A stretch of DNA of 64,000 nt from an uncultured Acetatifactor sp. (GCF_910585425.1 NZ_CAJUCP010000006.1:1-64000); one strand, 5' to 3'. Counted from the first letter of the stretch, positions 41,764 through 50,818 are shown. Numbers and translations: made by a program. The notes: generated by a model not told the origin, from the letters alone.

Positions 41764-42294
41764 ATGGAGAAGATTCTGGTAGTGGTAGACATGCAGAGGG
41801 ACTTCGTGGACGGAAGCCTGGGGACAAAGGAAGCCCTGGGGATCGTGGACAATGTGGTGTCGAAGATAGAGGGCTTTGAGGGCAGGATATTCGCCACTCT
41901 GGACACCCATGGCCCGGATTACCTGGAGACGGCGGAGGGGAAAAAGCTCCCTGTGCCCCATTGCATCAAGGACAGCGACGGGTGGCTCCTGAACGAGAAA
42001 GTGATGTACGCCCTGTCGGAGAAAAATTATCGCACTATTGAAAAAGGGACGTTCGGCTCCACGAAGCTGGCGGAGGAGATCGGCAGGGCGGCTGCGGGCG
42101 GCGAGGTGGAAATCCAGTTGGTGGGGCTGTGCACGGACATCTGCGTGGTGTCCAACGCGCTGCTGCTGAAGGCCCATTTCCCGGAGGCGCGCATTTCCGT
42201 GGATGCCGCCTGCTGTGCCGGTGTGACCCCGAAGACCCACGAGGCCGCGCTGGAGACCATGCGGATGTGCCAGATCGATATTCTGGGGGCATAG
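41764..42294 (+). CDS. Cysteine hydrolase (isochorismatase / nicotinamidase-like)
   Basis: 176 residues of the isochorismatase fold. The Asp-Lys-Cys triad is recognisable: VVVDMQRDFVDGS (Asp9), the Lys in IEKGTFGS, and the nucleophile Cys in LVGLCTDICVVSNAL. Zinc-ligand candidates LDTHG are present. Nicotinamidase is possible; substrate cannot be told. A ribosome site GGAGGTAAT precedes the ATG. The phosphoesterase gene follows 56 bases later. Confidence 0.88.
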   Translation: MEKILVVVDMQRDFVDGSLGTKEALGIVDNVVSKIEGFEGRIFATLDTHGPDYLETAEGKKLPVPHCIKDSDGWLLNEKVMYALSEKNYRTIEKGTFGSTKLAEEIGRAAAGGEVEIQLVGLCTDICVVSNALLLKAHFPEARISVDAACCAGVTPKTHEAALETMRMCQIDILGA

Positions 42295-42350
42295 GACGGC
42301 CGTTGTGGAGCCGCAGGATGCGCCCCGCAGAGCGGAAGGAGGGAGCTTCA

Positions 42351-42929
42351 GTGGCATATTTCTTTATCGCGGACACCCATTTCGGGCATGAGAACGCGCT
42401 GGCCTTTGACAACAGGCCCTTCAAGACCATAGAGGAGCACGACAGGGCCCTGATGGACAACTGGAACAATGCGGTGGGCCCGGAGGACGAGGTGTTCGTC
42501 CTAGGGGACATCAGCTGGCATAATGCCACCAAAACCAATGAGATCCTCGGGGCGCTGAACGGGAAGAAGCATCTGATTGTCGGGAACCACGACAAGAGGC
42601 TGCTGAAGAACAGGGAGTTCCAGTCCCTCTTCATGGAGATCGCGGACTATAAGGAGCTGACGTTCCCCCAGGGGAAGGGCATAGTGCTCAGCCACTATCC
42701 CATCCCCTGCTTCAACCGCCATTATTACGGCTGGTGCCATCTGTATGGCCATGTCCACATCAGCTTCGAGTGGAACATGATGGAGCGGGTGAAGTACGAG
42801 ATGGAGGCCCTCTACGACAAGCCCTGCCAGATGTTCAACTGCGGCGCCATGATCGACTACATGGGCTATACGCCCAGGACGCTGGAGGAGATTCTGGAGG
42901 GGCAGAGGAAGCCGGAAAAGGCCGTTTAA
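42351..42929 (+). CDS. Calcineurin-like metallophosphoesterase (YfcE/MJ-type)
   Basis: A 192-residue enzyme with all five metal-site blocks: ADTHFGH, LGDISW, GNHD, LSHYP and GHVH. The start is taken as GTG 42351 (VAYFFIADTHFGH) because GGAGGG lies 7 bases before it; longer frames would extend into the previous gene. Likely a small-molecule phosphodiesterase or phosphatase of unknown substrate. Confidence 0.88.
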   Translation: MAYFFIADTHFGHENALAFDNRPFKTIEEHDRALMDNWNNAVGPEDEVFVLGDISWHNATKTNEILGALNGKKHLIVGNHDKRLLKNREFQSLFMEIADYKELTFPQGKGIVLSHYPIPCFNRHYYGWCHLYGHVHISFEWNMMERVKYEMEALYDKPCQMFNCGAMIDYMGYTPRTLEEILEGQRKPEKAV

Positions 42930-42958
42930 AAATTTTTTTAAATTTCTGAAAAAAACTA

Positions 42959-42988
42959 TTGGCAAAACGGTATCGGATGTGGTATAAT
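42959..42988 (+). promoter_or_regulatory. tRNA-Gly promoter, TTGGCA-18-TATAAT
   Basis: Consensus -10 TATAAT (42983-42988) lies 14 bases before the tRNA. Confidence 0.7.
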
Positions 42989-43002
42989 GACTTTGTTGTC
43001 AG

Positions 43003-43073
43003 GCAGGATTAGTACATTGGTAGTATATCAGCTTCCCAAGCTGAGGAGGCGGGTTCGATTCCCGTATCCTGCT
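43003..43073 (+). tRNA. tRNA-Gly(CCC)
   Basis: The acceptor arm GCAGGAT/ATCCTGC, D stem GTAC/GTAT, anticodon stem TCAGC/GCTGA with loop TTCCCAA (anticodon CCC at 43035-43037), and T arm GCGGG/CCCGT with loop TTCGATT all pair. It reads GGG codons. CCA is not encoded. Monocistronic, with its own promoter and terminator. Confidence 0.93.
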
Positions 43074-43093
43074 CTCCATGATAGCAGAGAGAG

Positions 43094-43127
43094 AAGAACA
43101 GTCAAAGCGGTTTGGCTGTTCTTTTTT
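43094..43127 (+). terminator. Terminator of tRNA-Gly
   Basis: AAGAACAG / CTGTTCTT hairpin followed by TTTTT. Confidence 0.85.
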
Positions 43128-43141
43128 GTTCCATGCTCAGC

Positions 43142-43173
43142 AAAACCCGCAGACATGGATGCCTGCGGGTTTT
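43142..43173 (-). terminator. Terminator of tRNA-Asn (minus strand)
   Basis: AAAACCCGCAG / CTGCGGGTTT hairpin; on the minus strand it ends in a T-run. Confidence 0.8.
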
Positions 43174-43201
43174 CTGGCCACCGCTCCTGCGGCGGGCCGC
43201 G

Positions 43202-43273
43202 CTCCCCGAGTTGGGCTCGAACCAACAACCCCTCGGTTAACAGCCGAGTGCTCTACCATTGAGCTATCGAGGA
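43202..43273 (-). tRNA. tRNA-Asn(GTT)
   Basis: On the minus strand: acceptor TCCTCGA/TCGGGGA, D arm GCTC/GAGC, anticodon stem CTCGG/CCGAG with loop CTGTTAA (GTT), T arm GTTGG/CCAAC. It converges with tRNA-Gly. CCA is not encoded. Confidence 0.95.
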
Positions 43274-43353
43274 TCGTCTGAGGGACTTCTTCCGTCCATC
43301 TGTACTATAATATGCCCTCTTTAGCCCGTATTATACATCCACAGGATATTTTT

Positions 43354-43713
43354 TTATTCCGGCGGTTCCCCGTACAGATGCTTCATGTACTTCACGAAGT
43401 CCACCACGGAGTTCCGGGCCTCCGGCTTCAGCTCCAGAACGGTATTAATGATGTCCTGTACGGTGAAATCTATGGCCACGCGCCGGCGCAGGGCCTCGGG
43501 AGGACAGCGGTATTCCGTGCGCCCCAGCAGATAGTCCGTAGTGACATCGTAGAATTCCGCCAACCGGCTCAGCATCATCAGGTCAGGGGCGTGCACACAG
43601 TTTTCATAGCTGGAGAGAGCGCTTACGGACAGGTTCAGGATCGCGGCCAACTGTTTTTGGCCCAGGCCTTTTTCTCTGCGCAGCTGTGCCAGCGTCGCAC
43701 CAATGTCTCTCAT
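43354..43713 (-). CDS. XRE-family helix-turn-helix regulator
   Basis: A 119-residue protein. Residues 1-60 form a lambda Cro-type HTH: IGATLAQLRREKGLGQKQLAAIL, LSVSALSSYENCVHAPDL, LAEFYDVTTDYLLGRTE. The C-terminal half (FTVQDIINTVLELKPEARNSVVDFVKYM) is helical and may bind a ligand or dimerise. Start 43713 has GGGAGG at 9 bases. A palindrome TTTAC-ATAAC-GTAAA (43759-43773) upstream is a good candidate operator. Confidence 0.9.
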   Translation of the reverse strand: MRDIGATLAQLRREKGLGQKQLAAILNLSVSALSSYENCVHAPDLMMLSRLAEFYDVTTDYLLGRTEYRCPPEALRRRVAIDFTVQDIINTVLELKPEARNSVVDFVKYMKHLYGEPPE

Positions 43714-43758
43714 GAAATGCCGCCTCCCTTTTCTCTTCTGTATTGGCAATGCGGAATG

Positions 43759-43773
43759 TTTACATAACGTAAA
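43759..43773 (-). promoter_or_regulatory. Candidate operator of the XRE regulator
   Basis: TTTAC-ATAAC-GTAAA, perfect arms, 46 bases upstream of the XRE start codon. Confidence 0.4.
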
Positions 43774-43896
43774 TATTATTTTAATATATTTTAGAGATAT
43801 TAAAATAGTGTTTCATGGATGCAATAATATTAATATTGAATTCCTCGAATAGTAAAAAATGATGACAATATTCCAGGGCGGGCTGGCCGAAACAGC

Positions 43897-43925
43897 TTGT
43901 CCTGTTCTGGAAAATCCTGTATAAT
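43897..43925 (+). promoter_or_regulatory. Promoter of the NhaC gene, TTGTCC-17-TATAAT
   Basis: Well-spaced elements (43897-43902 and 43920-43925) about 70 bases before the start codon. Confidence 0.7.
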
Positions 43926-43995
43926 GGACGGAAGGCCGTATATGCCCGCCATGTGCGGGAAGGATGCGGGAATGGAAGACAAGGAGGGAATCTGC

Positions 43996-45510
43996 ATGGG
44001 ACTGGAAATGATAGAGGCGGGATGGCTGTCCATTCTGCCGCCATTGATTGCGATTACGCTGGCATTGATCAGCAAGGAGGTGTATTCCTCCCTGTTTCTG
44101 GGGATATTCTCGGGGATGTGCATTTACTGCTTCTGCACAGGGGGGAATATCCTGCAGGCGGTTACATATGTGTTCGACATGCTGGCGGCGAAGATCGGGC
44201 AGAACGGCTACATGATCATCTTCCTGGTGCTGCTGGGGTCTCTGGTGGTGATAGTCACCAGGTCCGGAGGCTCGGACGCCTACGGGCAGTGGGCGGGGAA
44301 GCGGATCAAAAGCAAAAGAAACGCCAAGCTGGCCACTGCCGCGCTGGGGCTTATGATTTTCGTGGACGACGGGTTCAACTGCCTTACGGTGGGGACCGTG
44401 ATGCGGCCCATTACGGACAAATGCCGGATTTCCAGGGAGAAGCTGGCCTATCTGCTGGACGCCACGGCCGCGCCGGTGTGCATCATCGCGCCGATCTCCA
44501 GTTGGGCGGTGGCGGTGGCCTCGGAGGTGGAGGAGGCCGGAGGCCTGAACGCCTTTGTGCGGACGATTCCCTATAATCTGTACGCTATTTTGACGATCGT
44601 CATGGTGTTTGCCTTATGCTTCACGGATTTCGACTTCGGCCCCATGGAAAAAGCGGAGGCCGGCAGAGAAGAAAGACGGCCTGACGCAGCAGAAGAGACG
44701 CTTAAGCAAAAGCGGGGGACGGTGCTGGATCTGGCGCTGCCTGTGGTGACGCTGATCGTGTGCGCGATTCTGGGAATGGCATATGTGGGCGGGTTCTTCG
44801 CGGGCACGGGCAAGGCCTTCACGGAGGCCATCGGGGAGAATCCCACGGCGGGCCTTACCCTGGGGACCTTCGCGGCATTGGTGGTGGCATTGGCCCTGTA
44901 CCTGCCCAGGCGCATCATGAGCCTGCGGGAATTCATGACAGGGATTATCGACGGAATCAAGACCATGATCCCCGCCCTGACCATACTGATCCTGGCATGG
45001 GGGCTGGGCGGCGTGTGCCGGGAGATGATCGGGACCGGCATTTTCGTCAGCCAGTTCGTCAGCGCGGCGAAGCTTCCCTTTGGCGTCCTGCCGGCCATCG
45101 TGTTCGCCGTGGCGGCTTTCCTGTCCTTCTCCATGGGGACGGCCTGGGGGACGTTCGGCATCCTGCTGCCCATCGTGTCCATGATGTGCGCCGGAGGCGA
45201 GGGCGCTGCCGTCCTGATTCCCGCCCTGGGGGCCACGCTGGCGGGTTCCGTGTACGGCGACCACTGCTCGCCCATCTCCGACACCACCATCCTGGCCTCC
45301 ACCGGGGCACAGTGCGAGCATCTGCGCCATGTGGAGACCCAGCTTCCCTATGCCACGCTGGTGGCGGTGGTGTGCTTCTTCGGGTATCTGGTGGCCGGAT
45401 TCTCCGGGAACGCGTGGATTACGATTCTGTCGTCGGTCGTGCTGCTGCTGGGGGCGCTTGGGGGGATTGCTTTCCGGGGGAAGAAGAGAAGAGGGCGTGG
45501 AAAGCGTTGA
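43996..45510 (+). CDS. Na+/H+ antiporter, NhaC family
   Basis: A 504-residue membrane protein with about 11-12 helices. The motif GLMIFVDDGFNCLTVGTVMRPITDKCRISREKLAYLLDATAAPVCIIAPIS is typical of NhaC-type exchangers, quoted here only in part by its blocks FVDDGFN and KLAYLLD. It should exchange sodium (or an organic acid) for protons. Start 43996 follows AAGGAGGG; the earlier ATG at 43897 falls on the promoter and is rejected. Confidence 0.88.
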   Translation: MGLEMIEAGWLSILPPLIAITLALISKEVYSSLFLGIFSGMCIYCFCTGGNILQAVTYVFDMLAAKIGQNGYMIIFLVLLGSLVVIVTRSGGSDAYGQWAGKRIKSKRNAKLATAALGLMIFVDDGFNCLTVGTVMRPITDKCRISREKLAYLLDATAAPVCIIAPISSWAVAVASEVEEAGGLNAFVRTIPYNLYAILTIVMVFALCFTDFDFGPMEKAEAGREERRPDAAEETLKQKRGTVLDLALPVVTLIVCAILGMAYVGGFFAGTGKAFTEAIGENPTAGLTLGTFAALVVALALYLPRRIMSLREFMTGIIDGIKTMIPALTILILAWGLGGVCREMIGTGIFVSQFVSAAKLPFGVLPAIVFAVAAFLSFSMGTAWGTFGILLPIVSMMCAGGEGAAVLIPALGATLAGSVYGDHCSPISDTTILASTGAQCEHLRHVETQLPYATLVAVVCFFGYLVAGFSGNAWITILSSVVLLLGALGGIAFRGKKRRGRGKR

Positions 45511-45541
45511 GGAATGCCTGGAGAGGGCACCGCTTCATGGC

Positions 45542-45578
45542 AGAATCCGCAGGGCAGACATCAGCCTCTGCGGATTTT
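45542..45578 (+). terminator. Terminator of the NhaC gene, overlapping the end of the FGGY kinase
   Basis: AATCCGCAG / CTGCGGATT hairpin followed by TTTT; its 3' arm lies inside the last codons of the converging kinase gene. Confidence 0.8.
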
Positions 45579-46889
45579 CGGGGACATAGAGACGGCGGCT
45601 GCGGCAGCTCCGTAAGCGGCCTCCTCCTGGTGGGCCACGACGGCGAGGGGCATTCCGAAGCGGGCCCGGAGGATGTCTTGGAGTGCAGGGTTCCTGCGGA
45701 CACCGTTGCCGGAGGCCATGAGCCTGGCGGGGGAGAGCCCGGTCCCGGTCTGAATCGTATGGTACAGGCCGTAAAGCTCCTGGGCCATGCCGTCCAGGAC
45801 CCCGCGTATCAGGGAGGCGGGGCGGAAATTGTCCAGGCGGATTCCGCTGACGGAGCCGGTCTCCCGGGGATTTTCCCTGATGCCCAGGAAAGCGGTGCGG
45901 ACTGTCCAGCTCTCGTCAGGGTCCTCCTGCCTGTCCAGCAGTTCTCTCATGACATCATACTGGGGCACATCCGCCCCGCCTGCCGCCGCCGCATATTCTC
46001 TGAAGAACCGCTCCAGGGCCGCATAGGCGCTGCCGCCGCACAGGGCTGCCCCCACCAGCAGATAGCTGTCCCCGGTGAAGGGCCTGGCCTCGATGCCCTC
46101 ACCCTGGAAGCAGGTATGGGACAGCACGGAAATCTGGGAGCCTGTCCCGATGTTCACCAGCCCACAGTCGCGGTCCTCGCCCACGGAGCCCAGGAAGCTG
46201 GCCTGATTGTCCCCTATGGAGACGCAGACGGGGATGCCGCGGAAAGCGCCCAGCGGCAGGAGTTCTTTCGTGACAGAGGGCAGGAAATCCGGGGAGACGC
46301 CCCATTCTTTTACGATATCCCACAGAAAATCATTCGCCTTACAGTCATACAGGCCCAGGCTTGCGGCCTGGCTGATATGGAGAAGGGGAGCGCCGCGCCC
46401 TGTCAGCGCCATGCCCACATAGTCGGCTATGGTACACAGGGAGACCGCTTCCGCCGGGACGAGGCCTTTCTTCAGATTGTACAGATGGGTGGCCAGGCCG
46501 TAGCCGGTAGCCAGTTTTACGCCGCATGCCTCGTCCAGGCAGCGGCAGACGCTCATTCCACTGTCATAGTCAGGCAGGTTCCCCCGCCCGTCCTGCCATG
46601 TGTAGAGCGGGCTCACCGCGCGGCCGCTCCTGTCCAGGTAGAGGATGCCGTGCATCTGGCCGGTGAGGCCGATAGCGGCCACATCGCTGCAGGCAGAGAG
46701 CAGCCCCTCCAGAGCCGGGAAGACTTTTGCCAGGATGGCTGCGGGATCCTGAAGCCTTTCCCAGGGGCGGGCGCTGGGAAGGAAGGTATCGTTGGGGAGC
46801 GTGACGGCTTGGATGAGCGTGCCGTCCGGGAAGCCTGCGAGGACGAGGCTGATGCTGGTGGTTCCGATGTCGATGCCGATGCTTTTCAT
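45561..46889 (-). CDS. FGGY-family carbohydrate kinase (sedoheptulokinase/xylulokinase-like)
   Basis: The 442-residue kinase has the FGGY fold: phosphate-1 motif GIDIGTTSISLVL, LTGQMHGILYLD (sugar-binding, as in xylulo- and sedoheptulokinases), TIADYVGMALTGR, NIGTGSQISVL (phosphate-2) and ASGNGVRRNPALQDI near the C-terminus. It is some 50 residues shorter than xylulokinases, which fits sedoheptulokinase better. Monocistronic on the minus strand; no sugar operon around it. Confidence 0.85.
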   Translation of the reverse strand: MKSIGIDIGTTSISLVLAGFPDGTLIQAVTLPNDTFLPSARPWERLQDPAAILAKVFPALEGLLSACSDVAAIGLTGQMHGILYLDRSGRAVSPLYTWQDGRGNLPDYDSGMSVCRCLDEACGVKLATGYGLATHLYNLKKGLVPAEAVSLCTIADYVGMALTGRGAPLLHISQAASLGLYDCKANDFLWDIVKEWGVSPDFLPSVTKELLPLGAFRGIPVCVSIGDNQASFLGSVGEDRDCGLVNIGTGSQISVLSHTCFQGEGIEARPFTGDSYLLVGAALCGGSAYAALERFFREYAAAAGGADVPQYDVMRELLDRQEDPDESWTVRTAFLGIRENPRETGSVSGIRLDNFRPASLIRGVLDGMAQELYGLYHTIQTGTGLSPARLMASGNGVRRNPALQDILRARFGMPLAVVAHQEEAAYGAAAAAVSMSPKIRRG

Positions 46890-47079
46890 GGGAGGCTCCT
46901 TTGCTGCGGATGAATTTCGGTGGACTGTTATGGATATTTTACAACGAAATGTAAGAAATGAGAAGGGAAAAGATGAAAGGTATTGAAAAGAACAGTGCCC
47001 ATGGTGTATAGTAGGAAGTGGAACGAGGCTGCCTTTACGGAGGGCTGCTCTGATAAACTAAGCAGGGAGTTTGTGGAAG

Positions 47080-47586
47080 ATGGAGAACGCGGATTGGCGG
47101 GATATCCATATCGAATTGTTGAACGAAGCGAACACGGAAGAACTGAAAAGAATCCACCGGGAAGATGTCAGTGAAGCCTTTGTGGACTCGGTGGAAACCA
47201 TTGCGGAAGTCACACAATACGGAATCGACCATCACTGCATCGGACATACTTATGCGATAAAGTATAAAGAGTCCTACATCGGGCTTATCTTATTAGGGGA
47301 GGCGTTGGAATGGGAGACGGATCCCGCTGAAATGAAAGGAACCCCGTTCTACCGGCTCATGGGCTTTGTAATCGACAGGCGCTACCGGAATGGGGGGATA
47401 GGCTCTTATGTGCTGGAAAAGGTAATCAGGGAATGCTATCAGGAATTCGGCATCCGCCCGATTTCCCTTGGCTGCCATAGGGACAACCGCCAAGCAGCGG
47501 CCTTTTATGAAAGACATGGCTTTGTGAGGACGCAGGCCATGGAAGGTGATGACTATTATTACCTGAGATATCAGGAACAGACATAG
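47080..47586 (+). CDS. GNAT-family N-acetyltransferase
   Basis: A 168-residue GCN5-like acetyltransferase. The acetyl-CoA pyrophosphate-binding loop is RRYRNGGIGSYVL, followed by LGCHRDNRQAAAFYERHGFV, the typical end of the fold. Substrate unknown. ATG 47080 with GGGAG 10 bases ahead is preferred; TTG 47071 is possible. Confidence 0.88.
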   Translation: MENADWRDIHIELLNEANTEELKRIHREDVSEAFVDSVETIAEVTQYGIDHHCIGHTYAIKYKESYIGLILLGEALEWETDPAEMKGTPFYRLMGFVIDRRYRNGGIGSYVLEKVIRECYQEFGIRPISLGCHRDNRQAAAFYERHGFVRTQAMEGDDYYYLRYQEQT

Positions 47587-47662
47587 AGGAGAATTTTTGG
47601 GAAAGGAAGGATTTCCGCAGGAGGGACAGTGCGTCTGCGGAGATTGGAACAGGAGGTCAATT

Positions 47663-49117
47663 ATGGGAGTCTTATCAAATCTGGAGCCACAGAACGTATT
47701 TCACTTTTTCGAGGAGATCACGAAAATCCCCCACGGGTCGGGCAACGTAGGGCAGATCAGCGACTATCTGGTGAAGTTTGCCAGGGACAGAGGACTTTTC
47801 TGCATCCAGGACGAGCTGAAGAACATCATCATCGTCAAGGAAGCCGTGCCTGGATATGAAGACGAACCTACCGTCATCCTGCAGGGCCATATGGACATGG
47901 TGGCCGTAAAGAAGCCGGACTGCGACATCGACATGGCAAAGGAAGGCCTGCGGATTGCCGTCCGGGGGGATGAAATCTACGCCCAGGGCACCAGCCTGGG
48001 CGGGGACGACGGCATCGCGGTGGCCTATGCCCTGGCGCTGTTGGATTCCGATACCATAAAGCACCCCCGCCTGGAGGTCATCGTCACCGTGGACGAGGAG
48101 GTTGGCATGGACGGGGCCAGGGGCATCGACCTGTCTATGCTCACCGGGAACCGCATGGTGAACCTGGACTCGGAGGACGAGGGAATCTTCCTGACCAGCT
48201 GCGCAGGAGGAGCCAGGGTCAAGGGGAAGCTGCCGCTTTCGGAGGCCCGGCGCCAGGGCGTGGCCGTGGAGGTGACCGTAGGAGGCCTCCTGGGAGGCCA
48301 TTCCGGCGGGGAGATACACAAGGAGAGGGGCAATTCCAACTGCCTCATGGGGCGCCTCCTGTATCGGCTGGCGGAAACGTTCGATATCGGCATCTCACGG
48401 CTGCAGGGCGGCCTGGCGGACAATGCCATCCCCAGGGAGACGAAAGCCGTACTGGTGGTGGAGGAACGGGACAAAGAGGCGATCCTGGACATGGTGAAGA
48501 CAGTGGAGGGAGAGATCCAGGCGGAGCTTTCCTCCAAGGATCCCGGGGCATTCCTGGCAGCGGGAGAGGGCAGGCCCGGAAGCTATCTGTGCACCACGGC
48601 GGAGGATACGGCAAAAGCGGCGGCCTGGCTGATCGCCCTGCCGAACGGCGTGCAGGCCATGAGCGCGGACATGCACGGACTGGTGGAGACCTCCCTGAAC
48701 CTTGGCATCCTGAGCTATGAGGACGGCTGCCTCCTGGCGGATTTCTCCGTGCGCAGCAGCGTGGAGAGCGCAAAGCGTTCCCTGATCGACAGGCTCTGTG
48801 CGGTCATCGGCCTGGCAGGGGGAAGCTTTTTGGTCAGCGGCGACTATCCGGGCTGGAAGTACCGCAAGGACTCGCCTCTGCGGGAGAAGATGACGGCGCT
48901 CTATGAAAAAATGTACGGAAAAGCGCCCAAAGTGGAGGCCATCCACGCGGGCCTGGAATGCGGTATCCTGGGCAGCAAGATAGCGGATCTGGACTGTGTG
49001 TCCATGGGGCCTGACATGAAGGACATCCATACCACGGAGGAGACCCTGAGCATCTCTTCCACGGGCCGGGTGTGGGAGTTCCTGGTCAGGCTGCTGGAGG
49101 AGAAGGACAGGCCGTAG
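47663..49117 (+). CDS. pepD: Aminoacyl-histidine dipeptidase (PepD, M20 family)
   Basis: This 484-residue zinc dipeptidase has the family opening EPQNVFHFFEEITKIPHGSG and metal motifs GHMDMV, LGGDDGIAVA and TVDEEVGMDGA, then LDSEDEG. The lid domain is at about 205-380. Splits Xaa-His and other dipeptides in the cytoplasm. AGGAGG precedes the ATG; the frame before it from 47597 lacks a site. Confidence 0.93.
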   Translation: MGVLSNLEPQNVFHFFEEITKIPHGSGNVGQISDYLVKFARDRGLFCIQDELKNIIIVKEAVPGYEDEPTVILQGHMDMVAVKKPDCDIDMAKEGLRIAVRGDEIYAQGTSLGGDDGIAVAYALALLDSDTIKHPRLEVIVTVDEEVGMDGARGIDLSMLTGNRMVNLDSEDEGIFLTSCAGGARVKGKLPLSEARRQGVAVEVTVGGLLGGHSGGEIHKERGNSNCLMGRLLYRLAETFDIGISRLQGGLADNAIPRETKAVLVVEERDKEAILDMVKTVEGEIQAELSSKDPGAFLAAGEGRPGSYLCTTAEDTAKAAAWLIALPNGVQAMSADMHGLVETSLNLGILSYEDGCLLADFSVRSSVESAKRSLIDRLCAVIGLAGGSFLVSGDYPGWKYRKDSPLREKMTALYEKMYGKAPKVEAIHAGLECGILGSKIADLDCVSMGPDMKDIHTTEETLSISSTGRVWEFLVRLLEEKDRP

Positions 49118-49135
49118 GAGGTGCTAGGAGGTAGG

Positions 49136-49172
49136 ATGCGGAGCTTCGAGGAGCTGGGGCTCCGCATTTCTT
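49136..49172 (+). terminator. Terminator of pepD
   Basis: ATGCGGAGC / GCTCCGCAT hairpin with TTTCTT. Confidence 0.75.
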
Positions 49173-49253
49173 GAAAAATATGTGCATAAAATACAATAAA
49201 TGACAGCAATTTTTGTGCATTCCTACTAAAATGCAAAATTTGCAAAAAAATGG

Positions 49254-49282
49254 TTGCAATTTTTATCAGTACGGATTATAAT
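49254..49282 (+). promoter_or_regulatory. tRNA-Pro promoter, TTGCAA-17-TATAAT
   Basis: A near-consensus promoter whose -10 ends about 12 bases before the tRNA. Confidence 0.75.
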
Positions 49283-49294
49283 ATTAAATGGTTA

Positions 49295-49369
49295 CGGGGT
49301 GTGGCTCAGCTTGGTTAGAGCGCCGTCTTAGGGAGGCGGAGGTCGCGAGTTCGAATCCCGCCACTCCGA
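49295..49369 (+). tRNA. tRNA-Pro with AGG anticodon
   Basis: Acceptor CGGGGTG/CACTCCG with A73, D arm GCTC/GAGC with a 10-base loop, anticodon stem CCGTC/GGCGG with loop TTAGGGA (anticodon AGG, 49330-49332), variable loop AGGTC, T arm GCGAG/CCCGC with loop TTCGAAT. C1-G72, A73 and G35-G36 are the proline identity elements. The T stem has an A-C mismatch at positions 52-62. A34 would need deamination to inosine. A strong promoter (TTGCAA-17-TATAAT) and a terminator flank it, so it is probably expressed. Confidence 0.85.
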
Positions 49370-49380
49370 TACATGCTAAG

Positions 49381-49420
49381 ATGCCAAATCTTTGTTTCTA
49401 CAGAGATTTGGCATTTTTTT
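49381..49420 (+). terminator. Terminator of tRNA-Pro
   Basis: ATGCCAAATCT / AGATTTGGCAT hairpin followed by TTTTTT. Confidence 0.9.
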
Positions 49421-49480
49421 GGACTGTCGATCAAGAAAGGGATGCTCCTGTCAGTCGCCGGGAGCGGGAGAGGAAAGAAT

Positions 49481-50818
49481 ATGCCGATGAGCGGTAAGCC
49501 GAAGAAGGAAACGTCAGGAAAAGGGATGCCCCGGAAGCGGGCGGAGCGGGATGTCCCGGAAAGGGGAGAGCGCAGGCCCCAGGGGGCGTCCGGGCCCAAG
49601 ACTTCCGGAAGGGGAGGGCAGGCCCCCCAAAAGGCAGGGCGGGACATCCAAGACAGGAAAACCTCCGGAAAGCGAGAGCCCCAGAAGCTGTGCCCCGTAG
49701 CCTCCAAATGCGGGAGCTGCCAGTGGATCAACAGGGGCTACGGAGAGCAGCTTGAGGCCAAGTCCACGAAATTCCGCAGGCTCATGGAGCCCTACTGCAG
49801 GCCGGAGCACATCATCCCCATGGACGACCCCAACCATTACCGCAACAAGGTACACGCGGCCTTCGGGGAGGACGCGCGGCACAGGGCCGTTTCCGGCACC
49901 TATGAGGAGAAGAGCCACCGCATCGTCCCCATAGACAGTTGCCTGATAGAGAACCAGAAGGCCGATGAGATTATCGTGTCCATCCGGGGGCTTCTGAGAT
50001 CCTTCAAGATACGGCCCTACGATGAGGACACGGGCCGGGGGCTGCTGCGCCATGTGCTGATACGGGTGGGACATTCCACGGGGCAGATCATGGTGGTGCT
50101 GGTGCTGGGGTATCCCATTATGCCCTCCAAGAACAATTTCGTAAAGGCCCTGCTGAAGATCCACCCGGAGATCACCACCATGGTCATCAATATCAACGAC
50201 AAGGACACCAGCATGGTCCTGGGGGACAGGGAGCAGGTGATATACGGAAAAGGCTATATCGAGGACGAGCTTTGCGGTATGACCTTCCGCATCTCCCCCA
50301 AGTCCTTCTATCAGGTGAACCCTGTGCAGACAGAGAAGCTGTACGCCAAGGCCATGGAGTACGCGGGGCTCACGGGTGAGGAGACCGTGATGGACGCCTA
50401 CTGCGGCACGGGGACCATCGGCCTGATCGCCAGCAGACAGGCGGACAATGTCCTGGGGGTGGAGCTGAACAGGGACGCGGTGCGGGATGCCGTCAGCAAC
50501 GCCAGGCGCAACAAAATCTCCAACGTCCGCTTTTATCAGAGGGACGCGGGGGAGTTCCTGCTGGAGATGGCGGAGGCGGGCGGGAAGCTGGACGTGCTGT
50601 TCATGGACCCGCCCAGAAGCGGCAGCAGCGAGGCCTTCCTGAACGCGGCGGCGAAGATCAGGCCCAGGCGCATCGTGTACATCTCCTGCAATCCGGAGAC
50701 ATTGGTGGCGGATCTGAGGATCCTGGTGAAAAAAGGGTACAAGGTGGAAAAATGCGTGGCAGTGGACATGTTCCCCTATACGGATGCCATAGAGGCAGTG
50801 GTGGCGCTGTCCCTGTGA
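49481..50818 (+). CDS. rlmD: RlmD/TrmA-type 23S rRNA (uracil-5-)-methyltransferase
   Basis: This 445-residue enzyme methylates a uracil in 23S rRNA (U1939 or U747 in relatives). It has the N-terminal iron-sulfur site (CPVASKCGSCQW), the SAM site MDAYCGTGTIGLIA, MDPPRSGS, and the catalytic Cys in YISCNPETL. A disordered, basic N-terminal tail of about 65 residues (Lys/Arg/Pro/Gly) precedes the Cys site and replaces the usual TRAM domain, which I do not see. ATG 49481 follows AGAGGAAAG. Confidence 0.88.
   Translation: MPMSGKPKKETSGKGMPRKRAERDVPERGERRPQGASGPKTSGRGGQAPQKAGRDIQDRKTSGKREPQKLCPVASKCGSCQWINRGYGEQLEAKSTKFRRLMEPYCRPEHIIPMDDPNHYRNKVHAAFGEDARHRAVSGTYEEKSHRIVPIDSCLIENQKADEIIVSIRGLLRSFKIRPYDEDTGRGLLRHVLIRVGHSTGQIMVVLVLGYPIMPSKNNFVKALLKIHPEITTMVININDKDTSMVLGDREQVIYGKGYIEDELCGMTFRISPKSFYQVNPVQTEKLYAKAMEYAGLTGEETVMDAYCGTGTIGLIASRQADNVLGVELNRDAVRDAVSNARRNKISNVRFYQRDAGEFLLEMAEAGGKLDVLFMDPPRSGSSEAFLNAAAKIRPRRIVYISCNPETLVADLRILVKKGYKVEKCVAVDMFPYTDAIEAVVALSL

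Noticed and set aside
44760..46913. Plus-strand open frame of 717 codons
   Set aside because: Runs through NhaC in another frame and antisense to the FGGY kinase; no protein-like features.
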